A DNA stretch of 64,000 nt from Lichenostomus cassidix (GCA_008360975.2 CM039182.1:28152566-28216565), one strand, 5' to 3'; counted from the first letter of the stretch, positions 24,220 to 37,982 are shown. A program made the numbers and translations. Notes: generated from the sequence alone by a model not told the origin.

Positions 24220-27200
24220 TTAACCACAATGCACTTTACTTGACAATATCAAAAGAAATTATTTCTTTAAAAGACTGGGTATTACTACACATCTTATATA
24301 ACTTTCTTTGAAGAAAATAAAACAAGAACATTCCAATATCTTGTCAATAGTAAGAGTATATGTGCTAGTTATGTGTTTTTAAAAGTTCAGAATGGCAGAT
24401 ACTACACAACAATCCTCTCCAATGGAAGTGCCCAATGAACAAGCAGCCCTTACCACTCTAACACTACAAAGCCTGATCCCAGTTCAGTCCTGCAGAAGTG
24501 AATTTGACAGCTGCAGACCCTGAAAATACAAACATAAATTCACTGTTCTGATTACGGTCTGATAGAGCACACTGCTTTCAGAGATGTACTTTGAAATCCC
24601 AGGGGATGCCCAGGACTTAGGGATGCCTGCTTAACATACATTTTATACAGAACACTGCCTCTAGTCCTCATGAGTCTGAACCTAAGGCTCTTCAGCCACA
24701 CCAGCCACCCAGACAGCTGCTACAGAATAATATTTAAGAGAGTAAGAAGTCTCAAGCAGAGGGCCTTAGCCCACTAGCACTTTCTACAGAAATGATAAAA
24801 ACATGAAATCTTGTATCAGACAGAGGTGGAGACACTGCAGATGCAAACTGCTGTGCTTTTGCTCTGTAGACAGCAGACATAGGGAGGCTAAACCAGCTTT
24901 ATAATCCGAATATCTTTCTTTGTCTCAGGTCAAGCACACTTTCAGAGCTTCAGGCATTATCTCTAAAGGTGAGATACCACGTCTGAAGTCTGTCTAAAGA
25001 ACATGCTAGTTGTTTTATTTAATATCTTTCTCTATTAACATTATAACCACGAGCTAGGCGGAGTATGTCGTCTAACTACAAACCATCTCTTGCCCACGGG
25101 AAAATATTTTGTGCTCTATTGCAAGTATTTTCACCTTGTTTTGCTTCTGAGGACTACAGGTGCAGCAACACTGCCTGAGTTCAGAGATTTTGCTCCCTGG
25201 ATCATTATCCTTTTTTGAAAAGGAACCTGTGGGTTCAATGGGACAGGTAACAGATGTCTGCAATCTGGTCTCTCTGTGGGGCCAGTGTCTTCTTTTTAAG
25301 CATTTTCACGTCAGTCACAACCATGAATGAAGGCAGGAGAGGTTGAAGAAGAGGCTGAAATATCTGCAATTAAAGTTAGGAATTGTGTGTTGATGCTTAG
25401 TATATTCACTGAAAAAATGGGGTTGTGATTCAATCCAAGAGACTCCATCACCCAAACTGAAAAACTGGAAGAATAATGAAAATATCAAAATAGTTTTGTT
25501 CTATTCAAAATGAAACATTTTGACTGTTTGATTCAAAGCTAAAGTAAGTCAACTTTAAAACACAGTTTTGTGTGTGTGTGCACAGTTTGAGCACTTCTGA
25601 CAGTAGACCACTTCATTCACCCCATCACAACTGATTTTGCTCTTAACCTGATTTTTTTTCACTTTCAGTCACAAAACTTGAACTTGCCTTCAATTTGAAT
25701 ATTGAAGTGGAATAACTGTGTCCTGGTTTCTTTGCTGCCAGGCAGGACTAGACATCCCTTACAATACAGTTTTTGAATACAGTAACAGTGCATACACGAC
25801 AGGATTTTTTCCTTTTTTTAATTGATGTTAGTCAAGATATGGTGCTATTACTACATTTTATAGTGCAGTACTCAGGTCAGAACACACAGGACAACTTGCT
25901 AAAGATTCATTTATCTGCCATTTTTCCTACATTTTCTTACTGTGGCCTTTCCTTATTCTCCTAGAGAGTACTTGCACAAGGTAAATCAGTACTTTCTATT
26001 ATTTAAAAACTTTCTTAGACAATAAATGTACAGATATCAGCACAAAATAAAAGTATAATTAAACAAGTTGAGAGGCATTCTTAAAAGTATATGGTCAGGA
26101 ATACGACATAAATCAAGATATTAGGAACTTTTCTGCTTTAGGTTTTCTTCATAAAAAACACAAATAGATTGATGTTTGGAAACCGCAAAGACTATGTATT
26201 TCAGAATGTAAACACAATTTATAAATCTTACTTTAGTTTACTGAGACTAAGAAATATATTTTATGCCACGGGATGCCAAAGAGTCAAATTAGTATGCCTA
26301 ATTGAACTAAATATGATTTTAGAAAAGCTCACATCAACTTGAATTATTTTTTGGTCGAACATATTCTTTGTTTCCTCGTGTATATTCCAGTCACATAACT
26401 CACACATCTGTTATTCCCAGCATTGAGCCCATGTTGTTTACACGGATCTCCCTGTAGGGCATTTTGGCCTAACTGAATCATTATTTCAACCGAATGTCCT
26501 AGTTTAATGACACTTTTACTTGAAATACTGCCTTTTGCAAGTCTTATCCCCACTGGCACTAACTCAAGCCCTTCCACACTTGCAGCGGAAAATCTGACCC
26601 TACTCTTACACAGGAGATTCTGCGAAGGAAACTGATTTCTCAAGCACAGGGTTGTGAGCACTTCAGACCTGTAGAGTGGGTAATGTGACAGCTGAGATTT
26701 TGGGGTTTATGAACACATTTAAATTTTAATGCAATATCAGTCCTGGTTTCTGATAATGTATGCTAATGATCAAAAGATATAATTAAAATGATATATTAAA
26801 ATTCATTCTTTTGACAGTGCTCGGGATGCTACTACTATGTTCTCACTTCCATTCTTTGCTGCTTGACCATCACCAGAATTCTTCTGTTCCAGATACGGGT
26901 TTACAAACAAGTAGTGAATATTTTAAAATCACTGGTAGACATTTACAGTGAGCCTTATTTGGAAATGAATGTGGAGCCATTCCATATCACAGCTTCCAAT
27001 ACAACATTTTCAATATATTAAGGCATGTAATAAGAATTTTTTTGCTGCAAATTAAGCTTCTGAACACAGATTACACTTTTGACAAAGGAACTTGAGTTCA
27101 GTTTCTTAAGAAACTCAAATAAGCAGGTGCTTCATTGCAAAGGAAAAAATTGATAACATGGATTTTTAGCGCACGAATATTTACACAAACTTAGATTTTC

Positions 27201-29865
27201 CAAAGACTTATATGTCTAACTATCTCTACTCAATTTAGAAATCTGCACCTAAATTTCTTTTTATTTTTAATTAGTGAGTAATACCAAGTGGTTTTGTCCA
27301 AAATCTGTGAACACTGCAGAATTTCAAAACATGTCACAGTTCCCAAGAATTAGTCACCTAGCTCCAAAGAATGCCACAACATTAGCTAGTAGTTATTAAA
27401 AAAGTCTAAGTCTTCCAATATTCTCTTACCTTCATTTTGAGAAGGTAAACAAGTGCAAGGAGATTCTGCTTCCACAGACATAGAATGTGTCAGGGGTTTC
27501 CCTATTAGTATGCTCTATTTACACATGAACCTTGGGATCAGAGGGGCAAGAAATGTCCTCAGGAATTTGAGGATCTTTACCAGGATTTAATGTAAAAGAG
27601 TCTCTAAGTCCAAACTTAAACTTACTTCACTGAAGTAAATATAACACCTGTGGATTTCAAAAGAGTTCTGCACACAGAATAAACTTAAAGTTTCTCTTCA
27701 GTGAGGAAAATTTTTGCACTTTCATTTTTCAGAGTAGAGTGCAAGGACCTGCTCTGTGAAAACTAAAATGTCGAAAAATTAGGCAAGAGGAAACTGACAT
27801 AAAAGCAAAAAAGATTTTTTTTTTTTAATTGCAAGAGATATGCCCATATGACAGTGTAGTATTTTCAAATGAGTAATGTAGGATTTTCAAAGGAGCAGGT
27901 GCTGTTGACTATGGAGCCCACTGTGAATCAGACTTGAGTTGGACTTGCTGAGCCTAAATAATTTAGATTGCATAGAAAATTCTACATTCTGGTGAACAAA
28001 GTTTTGGGTCTTAGCAGACAACTAAAAAAGGGGTTTCTTTTCGCACACTCCACGGAAACGCTGCTGCAACATACTATGGACTTACTTCACCACGCAAATA
28101 ACTGGTAGTTAAAAAAAGTATCTGTAAACTAACATCATCTGGAAAATTCTATTGAACAAAAATAGAAATCTGCAGTTTTTTTCCTCACTACACAAAAGAA
28201 AGTACATTTTCTATTATACCTTGTTCAAGTCTTTATACTGTTTTTTAGAAAGGCATAACCTTTCTGAATGATCTTTAAATACCTAGAGAAGCATTGCTTT
28301 TTCAAGTTCTTTCAATATCACAGTACCAAAGTACGTAGGGACTAGGACTATATATTTTTGTAATTAATTTCCTTAAGATAATGCTAGAAATATCAGGTTC
28401 CTTAAAATATAGATGAATTTCAAGGTGAGTCTGCTAGCAGATGTTATTAATGACATATGATTTATTGTGACATGAAATCTGATCTGAAACTCATGTTATT
28501 AGCCGAGCTTTTTATAAATTATAATTGCCAAGTGCTGAAAATATGCAGAGAGACCACTGATAAACTAGCTTCATCTTCAGGGCCTAGAGTATTGTCGTCT
28601 GCTAAAAGTCCAATATCTCTAGTCCTGCTGGTAGGGTATAGTACATTGGAATGCACAGATCAGGCTTGAGTTCAGATCTGATCATAGGATAAGTCAGGAT
28701 GAGAAGTAGCAGACCAAGGAAAAGGAGCTCATAGAAAACAAATACGTACTATGGGACTTAGAAAGATATATACACTTGGGTTCACAGTATGTCATTTATA
28801 GATACTAAGCAGACTGAGTATTTGAAGGAAAAAAGCCCCCATTCTGACCATTAGCTATAAAATATATACTTTTAATGTAAAAACAGTAAGCAAGATAATA
28901 TTCAAATGTATGTAAACGTCATTCTGTACAGCTGTTAGATGATAACACAAACAGCATATTTCATCATCCTAATGTCTATGAAGATTTGCATCTACAGAAG
29001 ACTTTCCAAGTCACCCTCAGGAAAAATGAACAGTCTATGGTTAGGCTCACAGTGAAAAAATTTTTGTATTAATAATTATTTCTAGACATTCTCTGTTTAT
29101 TCCAAATTAGGCTGTATCATACTTTTCTCTCCCCATGTCTCTTTAAATGTTAATTAAAGTTTCTGAAATGTTGATTTAAGCCATCACAACTTACTTGCTA
29201 AATTACCTCAATGAAAAGAAACAAACATAAACATTGCATTATGAATGTTATCTACTCAACAAACCAGATATTGAATTTACAGTAAATGTAATACACTTTT
29301 TTATCTCCAGAAAAGCTCTGCAATAGCACAGAAAATTGAAAAAGCAACACAAGAAACACATGCTAAGTCTCATTCCTGACTTTTTAATGTAGAAACAAAG
29401 TTGTTTAATGATAAAAGCATTTATGAGCAAAATGGCATTCACTTGCCCTTACTTAGAGTATATATGGAAGAGCCCCCTGTCAATGCAGCAGTATGAGTGT
29501 GGGAATGGAACATAAGGATCACCATCTGCAGCTGTCCAAGGAGTGTTCTTCAGTGCCTAATGGCAGTGTCAGTTCAGGGATCCTCACAAACACAATGCAT
29601 CATCTCGTCCATGCTAGTCTTACCAGGCAAACATTTCACCTCTTAGAACAGTTTATTTGTAATGCTATTCATTTCAGTAGAAATACCAGATATGGAAAAG
29701 TTACACAACAAGCAGTCTGGAAGCATATGCTCAATATAAAATAAACCAATTTCCTCTCTTTTATAAGAATCAATAGTAAAGGATGTGCAAAACTTAACCC
29801 CTCACAGAACATATCTTAATAACACGGAAAAATATTTTTTTATGCATATACTTTTATATTCTTAC
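24220..29865. other. AT-rich non-coding DNA, nothing recognised
   Basis: No gene, RNA gene or transposon recognised. It includes a short T-run at 27815-27826. The frames at 25072-25263 and 26344-26661 (minus) and 28457-28669 (plus) have no recognisable domain. Confidence 0.55.
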
Positions 29866-29930
29866 CTGCTGTTGAACTTCTCTGGATGTTTTTCCCTCAT
29901 GATATGGAATCTGTGGGCAATTGAAGCATC
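29866..29930 (-). other. Candidate exon, 65 bp, minus strand
   Basis: On the minus strand a strong 3' splice site (a run of nine T, then GTCCTGTTAG) precedes 65 bases that end at a strong 5' splice site, CAG/GTAAGA. Two of the three frames are open. In one, two bases are followed by 21 codons beginning CFNCPQIPYHEG and ending in QQQ. In the other the reading starts DASIAHRFHIMREKHPEK. The first frame matches in phase the upstream candidate exon at 33827-33888. No protein family is recognised. Exon-like combinations of AG, a short open frame and GTAAG also occur by chance several times in this window, so this is a lead and not an annotation of a gene. Confidence 0.28.
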
Positions 29931-32900
29931 CTAACAGGACAAAAAAAAAGCACCATAAATCTATTGTGACAGGAAAATTGCAAAACAGAAGACCAAACCT
30001 GTAAACAATGCATATAGTTTGCAAGGTGTTTTGTCAACTGTAATTTTCAAGAGCAATACTCTGATCACTTAGAAAGCTTACAGGTACACTGTTCCCAGAA
30101 AGGGATATATCTGAGCTTAATAATTTATTATTCTTTTTGCAGTCATCATTGCTTCTTTTTACAAATCAGATGTTGGTTTTGTATACTGAAAGTGTCTTCG
30201 AATTTTATACAGCAAATAACATCCCAGATATGGTGAAGTTTACGGCAAGACCATTGACACAATGCTGTCTTGTAGAAATACTAAATAAACTATTTGAAAT
30301 CCATTTCCGTAGTAAAAGTGAGTGACAGATTCAGCAAAGTTACTTTATATGCATACAAGTGGTATTTGCATATGGCATTCAATGTCTTTCTCTAAAATTT
30401 GGTAGAAAATAGGAATAATTGCTAGAAGATTTCCCATTTGCTGTACGTCAGGATGTGAAATTGTGGGGAAATATTTTTTAATATAGAAAAGCAATTTGTT
30501 CATTAAATTAAATATATTTTATCAACATTTTAAAATTAAGTACCTTATGCTAACAACATAATTAAATAACATATATGTGAAATGGAATAGCTGTATGAAA
30601 TATTTATAAGTGTATAACATTTAGAAGAGAATCAACAGCCATTGTTCTGGTGGAAGTTGTTGAAAATAGAATCTTTGGAACTTTAGAATCAGTTTTCAAA
30701 GCATTTTTTGTATCTCCTTAGCAGGTATGAAGAGAATTTTTTCCTCAGCCCAGATCATGAAATATTTATTTCTCATACTAATCATTAAAACTCCACAAAC
30801 TGGGAATTAATAGTTTATTTTTTAAAGTATGTATTAAATGAGTTGTGAGAGTATGAAATCAACCAACTCTTGAGTCTTGCAGGGGATAGTAAACACAGAG
30901 AAAGCCATTGGATCACGCCTTTGTAATTACGTTTTAAAATTCTGGATATATATGAATATAAATATAAGAAGATTTAGTTCAGTTAGTAAGAAATTTAAAT
31001 TAATTCCAGTTTCCATGCAAATAGCATTTGAGGAAAACTACAAATAAAACTGTCACTATAACCAACTATCATATAGATCAGATATATATGAACCTCCCCA
31101 CCTATTATTTACCAATTTAAAAGATAGTGGAACTATAAAACCTAAGAATTTGAGAGAAATATTATATCCAGTATAAGCCTATATCTAGGAACATTTTAAG
31201 GGGTTTTCAAACAATGGAAATTAGAAATTGGAGGGAAAAAGTACCAAATAAAATACTAAATAATTTATTAATTATTCTAAACATGACCAAAGCTTTTTTC
31301 CAAAATAATTTTTATTTAAACCAATCAACGTTAATCTAAATCACAAATAAGCAAGCATTTAATGCAGATATAAAGGTACCCACTAATATAAACCATGGCT
31401 GCAAAATTGTGTGTTTAAAAATAAGGGGTTTTATTTACTAAAATCCTAAGCAGGGCATGCACCAGGGAACTGACTGATCCAGCCTTCGAGATTTGGTTTA
31501 CTAACTCACAGGTGCTTTGAGAGACAAATGTATGAACTTTAATACCATTAAAGTCAAAGATAAAATTGTTCAGATAGATTGATAACATATGAATAAACTT
31601 TTATTATTACGTATAAAAAGCAATAAAGAATTCATCAAATTTCTTGCACACTATCTACATAAGGATGTAACAGAGTATAGAATTTTTTGGCAAAACTTTT
31701 GATCACTAATCAAATAAAATCAGTTAGTAGCAACATTAAATATATGGACTCCAAGAAGGTACTAAATTTTTTTCATGATCTTGTTATGTGGTTTCTAAAC
31801 ATGTACATTGTTTGTTGCTTTATGTACATCACGTAATTATTAATGTATTTTCATATTAAATTTAAGAATGGAATTGTCATTCAACATTTCACTGTTCTGC
31901 AAGGAAATTACAGCAAAATTCCCTAGTGAATGGACTGGTGTTAGTCAAATAATGCCTTATTGTTCTGTCTTGTCATGCAAACTGTCATCTGAAACTTTCA
32001 GTGCTGTATTCTCAAACTGCACTCATCGTTAATTTAAATTTATTTTTGTGTGCAATTTTATAAGGCAAATATCCACAAGTATCCAGGTGATCCCACAGTT
32101 CTTGGAGACGGATGAAATAAAGCTGACAGTAAACCCTGAGACACCATACTTCTAAACAAAGCCTGCCAGCTGAACTAAAATAATAACTCTGTTAACTTTA
32201 GAAAGACCCATCATTCATACTTTATCCTGCATTAGATGTGGTGGCATTAGAAAAGTATATTTATTAGCCAGTTTTATATGAAAAAGAAATGAAAGGATAT
32301 TGTTGTAGTTAACTGTTCATTTTCTACACACGAAAGCATAAGACAGACCCAAGACAAACTGAATAAAGGAGCAGTAGCCTTTTTGACAGAAACTAGGAAA
32401 CACTAATCAAGGACTAACTGTCTAATGAATGAAATGAAAAGGCTAATGTGCTTACTCATGCATAACAAATGCAAGGCACAAACAAGCTAGGGATCAATGC
32501 CCACTGCAGATGGCAAACAGGCAGTTGTTTCCATGCAAGGTTGATTTGATCAAAATTTTCCCCTCCATGAACATTTTTTGACTCCAAAATGAATCAACTA
32601 ACTGAATGAGCAGAGAGGTAAAAAAAGTAATACACACAGCTAATTTTGACAGACACAACACAAAACAGGACACATCAGGCCAATTTCACTAAAAAAATTG
32701 CTGAAGAGATACTTTTATTGATGGAAACTGTAAACCAGAAGAGCAACTACACACAGATAAGCTCAAAAGCAGAGGAGCTGCTAAAGCTTCCTCCAGCTTA
32801 TACTGTCCAACCGTTCCTTGAACCATTAATCAAATCCAAACTCAAGTCCTTAGCTTCCCTAACACAGGGACCCAACCATAACTCCACACTGCAAGAAAAT

Positions 32901-33826
32901 CTGAAACCAGCCCATGCTGGTTGTGCAGACCAATCCTCTGCTTTAGGGGAAAAAAAGACAAGAGAGAAAAAAACAAAACCTAAAAGACACAGAAAATCCA
33001 CCCAGGAAACTACACTGATTCTTCTGTTTTTGAAATGGCTGTATTCTTTTACTTGTTAAGACAGTAACACATAGACTGGTATAAATAAACTGAAAGCAAT
33101 AGGAAGATTTGAAAGTAATAGGAACTTGACAGTGAGTAGGAATGTAAGTGCTGTCTCCTAAGAGCTGCTGGAATTACCAGATGCTATCCCTCAATCCTGA
33201 GGTAAAACATTAGAAGTTTCCTGGATAAGGAGAGCAGAGATTCCTTCATTGTGAGCTTTTTGGCTACATTTGAAACAGGATTAATTTTGTAAAACTTCAT
33301 TCAGCTATTTCAAGTAGAGGCATTTACCCAACCTGTTTAGACATACAACTGTTTTTGAACCAGTGGAGAAATTGTTTCATTTATGTGTCAAAATCTATAT
33401 TAAAATCAGCTAATTAACTATACAGAAACAGAGAAATATTCACATGCATGGCAAATCAAATATAGTACGCAAAATATGCTGACCTTTCCTGGTAGCAGAT
33501 ATTGCGAATGGCCAGTAAAAAATACGAGAAATTATTTTTGTATTTTACTATAAAACTGATGTGAAAGAGAAAACCCAGGATTCAGTAAAGCAAACTCACA
33601 TGCTGCATGATATTACCTAGTAAAGCAAATAGGATTTTTAAAGAAAGATCATTCAACAGTCAGATACTGGTCTATAATAAATATAATCTCTGGGAATTAC
33701 TTATTAATTTTTATTAGTAAATTGATTTGCATTCTGGCCTGAAGTACAATTTTCCAGCATTACTATATCTGAATCTAATATTTTCCAGTTTTACAAGTAA
33801 CACACCATAAGTACATACAAACATAC
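29931..33826. other. AT-rich non-coding DNA, possible intron
   Basis: If the flanking candidate exons are real, this is the intron between them. Otherwise it is intergenic. One open stretch of 137 codons (32646-33059 plus) starts at TTG, with its first ATG at 32721. Its translation is rich in N, T, Q and K and ends with a lysine/arginine-rich stretch followed by a hydrophobic end. No family is recognised. Confidence 0.45.
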
Positions 33827-33888
33827 CTAAATTTGTGAAAGTTTTATCATTAATAACAATAATATGAGGAGAAACAATGCTGTCAAGA
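33827..33888 (-). other. Candidate exon, 53-62 bp, minus strand
   Basis: On the minus strand a long pyrimidine tract (TTCCTTCTCCTTTCTTCTTG) is followed by two nearby AG acceptors nine bases apart (exon starting at 33888 or at 33879). The exon ends at TTTAG/GTATGT. Only one frame is open, and it is the same frame for both acceptors: it includes SPHIIVINDKTFTNL and leaves one base over. That base joins in phase with the two leading bases of the candidate exon at 29866-29930. I do not recognise the encoded peptide. Confidence 0.25.
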
Positions 33889-36238
33889 CTGTTTCAAGAA
33901 GAAAGGAGAAGGAATGTCTTATGATATCACTCTAATATGAAAGTATCACCTTTCCCTTCATCCACATTTCAGTCACAGAGTTCATTTTATACCTATAATT
34001 GTAATACATTTCACCAAACCATCCAATAATTGAGATTTTTTCCATGAGTAATTTTGCATCAGAATCAATGTTGGGCAAAAAGTAATGCTGAATACAGAGC
34101 ATCTACAGCAGAACTAAGCAGCCAATTAGGCAATTTCATGTTTCTGAGACTGTTATATGAATACTTGAGTTGTATGGTACTATTCTAAAATAATTCATTT
34201 CTTTTTCAAGATACACAATATTTTCAGTCATTTACATGTCACATGACAATAGCCTCCATGATAATTTTTCTTAACTAATTTTGTAGTACCAATCTAATCT
34301 GAAAGAAACTACCACACTATGTGGTCTTTCGTATGCCTTTCTTGTTTAGATGGTTTCCCCTCACTCCTGTAGCATTTAGAAACAAGAGAGGAAGGAATGA
34401 GCACTTGAAGAACAGAAAATGTAGTTTATCCAATTTAAATTTTACAAAATTGTACAGACTCTTGAAAAATGCACCTTTACATCACACAAATATTTAGCCA
34501 GGACATATATGTGATGCACGTGCAGACATATACACATATATGCACCCTTCCATTTGAACCTGTTCAGGGTCTGAAGCAGCTGGACTATCCTTATACCACA
34601 TTCAGGTTTGTTTTAAATCCTGACAGTGAAGATAAGATAGAGAACAGACAGAGCATATCTGAATCTACTCCTAGGAAATGGAAAAAATATTTTAATTGAA
34701 CTAGGACATTTCTCAAAGTGACCTGCCAAGAAGAAAAGAAGCTTAAGTTGCTACACCTCTTTAATACCTTATGATTGACTTACACACATATATATTCATC
34801 TTTTTAATGGGTATTAGCATTACCGGAAAGCAATCTGAAGCAGTCTTTTCAGAGGAGTAACCTTATACATTGTGAATAACCTTATAGAAAGATTAATGCA
34901 TTTAATATATGTCTATCTATAAGTTTGCTGTGATTAAAATTTCCATTAAATAATAATTTTTATGCTGGTGAACAAACAAATGACCAGTGTGCATCTTCTT
35001 TGGATACAAATGGTCTGATTATTTTTTTCTTTTCCTAAGACACTTCTTTAATTAAGGCTTAATGGATCCACAAGGTTAGGAAGCTTAAGGGATAATTCAC
35101 CAACCTGTAATCTTTGGATCAGAATGCAAATCTAACCTGAACAACCAGTTAACTCACATCAGTTATTAATGTGGTATAGTATAGATGTAAAAAAATATCA
35201 CTGAAAAGAGGTGAAGAAAGTTTGCTGTGGTGGCTTAAGATTAAAAGTTATTTTCTAGATTAACAAACAACCTCGCAATTATGCATTCTACTTTCTGTAC
35301 GTACATATAAAATATAAAAAACATAGGTACACCCTTCATTTTAGTATTTCTCATCCCATTATAACAATCTTAGATAAACAAATTGTACTGAACCATTGAA
35401 CGACCAAGTCTAGAAAAAGGCAGTCAGGAAGCTTCAGGTTCTGCCTTGTTTGAATCAAGATGTCAGTTCACATTTGATTCCTTGGTTTTTGACTAAATTA
35501 CATTAATTAACCTGAGATGGAGAGGGATTAAAAAATTAATTAATACATTATTTTTTGGTGAAACAATAGTTACTATAATTGTATTAGTTTCTACTGATAT
35601 TTCGAACCTCTATAGAGGAGAAAGATGGTAGTCTGAAAATGTCAGAGCAACAAGAGATTACAAGCACTTCTTAAAACAGCTTTACTAAAATATAATGATT
35701 AATTCACTTTCTTAAGAAAAAAATCAGAGAAAAAAAAAATCTCAGAAACTTGTGTTCCTGGCTATCCAAAAAGAAAACAGAAATTGTGAAGATAATGTAA
35801 TTTATTATATTCTTGACAGGTAGCCCTCTGAGGGTCACGTTTAAATACATTTCAGCAGTACATATGTTGATAAGTCACAGTTCATACTTTAAATATTCAT
35901 TTAAATATGTAATATCCCAAAACCCAGAATGAAACATCAGTAACCACAGTATTTATAAATGATAGGCAAAAGACCAGAGGATGGTGTATCTGGAAATGGT
36001 AACAAAAAATTTGAAACAGGCCTACAAAGGTAAGCATATTTTGTGTCCCTTTTTAATTGAAGTCAGAATTCTGTTGAGTTTCTGACACTTTATTCTACAC
36101 AGACACAAAGTGGACTCCATTTTGCAGGAAAAGATGTCTTTGTGCAAAAAAACTCAGCCACCCCTATGTTTTTCCTGTGTATAACTCTATAACTTGTGGG
36201 CACATGCAGCAATTGACTCCCTGGTATTTACTATTGAT
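33889..36238. other. AT-rich non-coding DNA, nothing recognised
   Basis: No gene, RNA gene or transposon recognised. The open frame at 34469-34699 (plus) is unremarkable. Confidence 0.55.
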
Positions 36239-36546
36239 CAGTTTATACAGGGTGACCACATGTCCCAGCTGAGAAGGGACCAGTCCTATAAGATAAGCCT
36301 TTCTAGCAGTATCTCAAGGACTTTCTTTGAGGAGCTATTTTGGATTTTAGAAACTGACACTACATTCCTATGTATCTATGTTTTTAAGTCATTAATCAAA
36401 TGTACGACAGGATATTAGACCAGATGTGTCATGTGTCCCCCCACTCAATGCAATGCAGAGGACATGTACCCTGTAAGATGATCTCTGCTGAGGATACACT
36501 GTGCTACATCTTCCCTCCTTTATATTTGGTGACCCTAAATTTACTG
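36239..36546. mobile_element. Possible MITE with imperfect terminal inverted repeats
   Basis: The left end (36239-36258) reads CAGTTTATACAGGGTGACCA. The right end (36527-36546), reverse-complemented, reads CAGTAAATTTAGGGTCACCA. They agree at 15 of 20 positions, including a core AGGGT-N-ACCA. The 308-base interval holds no coding frame for a transposase (its only open frame, 36194-36418, starts outside the left end), which would fit a non-autonomous DNA element. No clear target-site duplication was found and I cannot name the family, so chance similarity of the ends remains possible. Confidence 0.3.
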
Positions 36547-37022
36547 TAACTAGAGAAGAGCTCTTCTAGGTCCATGCTAAGTGTTTATGTGGTCACTAAA
36601 AAGAGAAGGAGAAAAGTGATCACATGGCAATTAGCCAACATAGCCATATAGACAGTGTATTAAATATCTTGTATATTAAAAAGATCTCTGTGGTAAACCT
36701 TTAGTAGCATTTCTGATAACTGCTGATCGAGAACTATGTTGAAATAGTCCCAAATTGTCCTGCAAAATGAGTTTGAGCAGAACACAATCAAGGACATAGC
36801 TTAGGCTGAATGTCAGTATAAGCAACACAATGCAACTGGTTGTTGCTTTAGATGTTCTTCAGAGACACACAAAAATGGCTCACAGGTGTCTTCAGTAAAA
36901 TGCACAGAAACCAAGTTTACATTTAAAGCCTGTCTAACTTGAAACAAATGCCTAGACTTTCATGCCCATCACTTTTGCTGTTCTTAGGAGAGAAAAGTGA
37001 GTAATTTGCTCGATTGCTAAGC

Positions 37023-37040
37023 TTTTTTTTTTTTTTTTTT
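37023..37040. repeat. Poly-T tract (18 T)
   Basis: Uninterrupted T-run with no recognisable minus-strand retroposon attached. Confidence 0.88.
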
Positions 37041-37171
37041 GTGAAATACTAATTAGTGTCATCACATTAAAACTTAGAGAAAAAGGCAAATTTAGGACAA
37101 GGAATAACTGCTTGTGTAGTGTCTTGAAAAATTATACCAAACTTATGTTTGATTTTTCAAACACTCTCATA

Positions 37172-37239
37172 ATAAAAAAAACTCAAAACACCCCCAAAAA
37201 CCTCCCCAAAGCCCCCAAACAAACATAAATCCCTCTAAA
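37172..37239 (+). repeat. A/C-rich low-complexity tract
   Basis: A-runs alternating with C-runs of four to five (CCCCC, CCCC, CCCCC), almost free of G and T. The complementary strand carries three closely spaced G-runs. Confidence 0.8.
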
Positions 37240-37471
37240 CACTGATTAAGTTTGCATTAGAATAGTATTCTCAGGGGCTGAACAAAACTAAGTAGGCCCT
37301 TAGCTTATGTGCCTAAACTGTCAGGGTGATTTCCTTATCCTCCCAGTATGCTCAAGAGTGAGAATAAATTTCTTTGGAAAGACTCACCCAAAAGGCATTT
37401 CCAAATGTTTCTGTTCTGAATTGCTATTTCAAAATCTTTTGTTATTAATCAAACAAGAAACTGTGCACACC

Positions 37472-37495
37472 TAGCTTCATAAGTTTATGAAGCTA
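37472..37495. repeat. Perfect 11-bp-arm palindrome
   Basis: TAGCTTCATAA and its exact reverse complement TTATGAAGCTA flank a two-base centre (GT). It could extrude as a hairpin or bind a dimeric factor. No transcription-factor family is assigned. Confidence 0.85.
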
Positions 37496-37982
37496 TGCCT
37501 GAAATGCCACAGTTTGAGCAGTCCTCTGAAATCCTTGATGGGGTTCAAGCCAATTCTTGTATCACCACCCATTTTATACACTCATTTGCTTGATAGGGAT
37601 CAAATAATAAATGTTCACCTGACTTCTCCCTAGCAACTTCCCATAACTTGTTACTCAAAGCCTTGGCAACAGAGTCTTAGAATTTTAATACATATTTATG
37701 CTATTCATTTGTTTCCATAGCAGATATTTATTTTTATAAGAAATATGCAAACCACTAAAACATCTCTCATTGATTTACACTCTGAAAGAATATTTTTCTC
37801 TTAATTGAAAAAGGTCACTGTTTTCCTCATTCATTATGTTTTCTATTTGAAATTTAAATTTTTGCATTACAATATTATTTATTATCTTTCCTATTGGACA
37901 AACAAATACTAATTTATAAAAAAACCCCTAACATACTCATAAATTACGGCTAGACATTGGATTATTTATCTACAGATGTTCA

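Noticed and set aside
36009..36030. Plus-strand exon ending at AAAG/GTAAGC
   Set aside because: The open frame reads into the donor, but the upstream acceptor is poor and no plus-strand partner exon was found.
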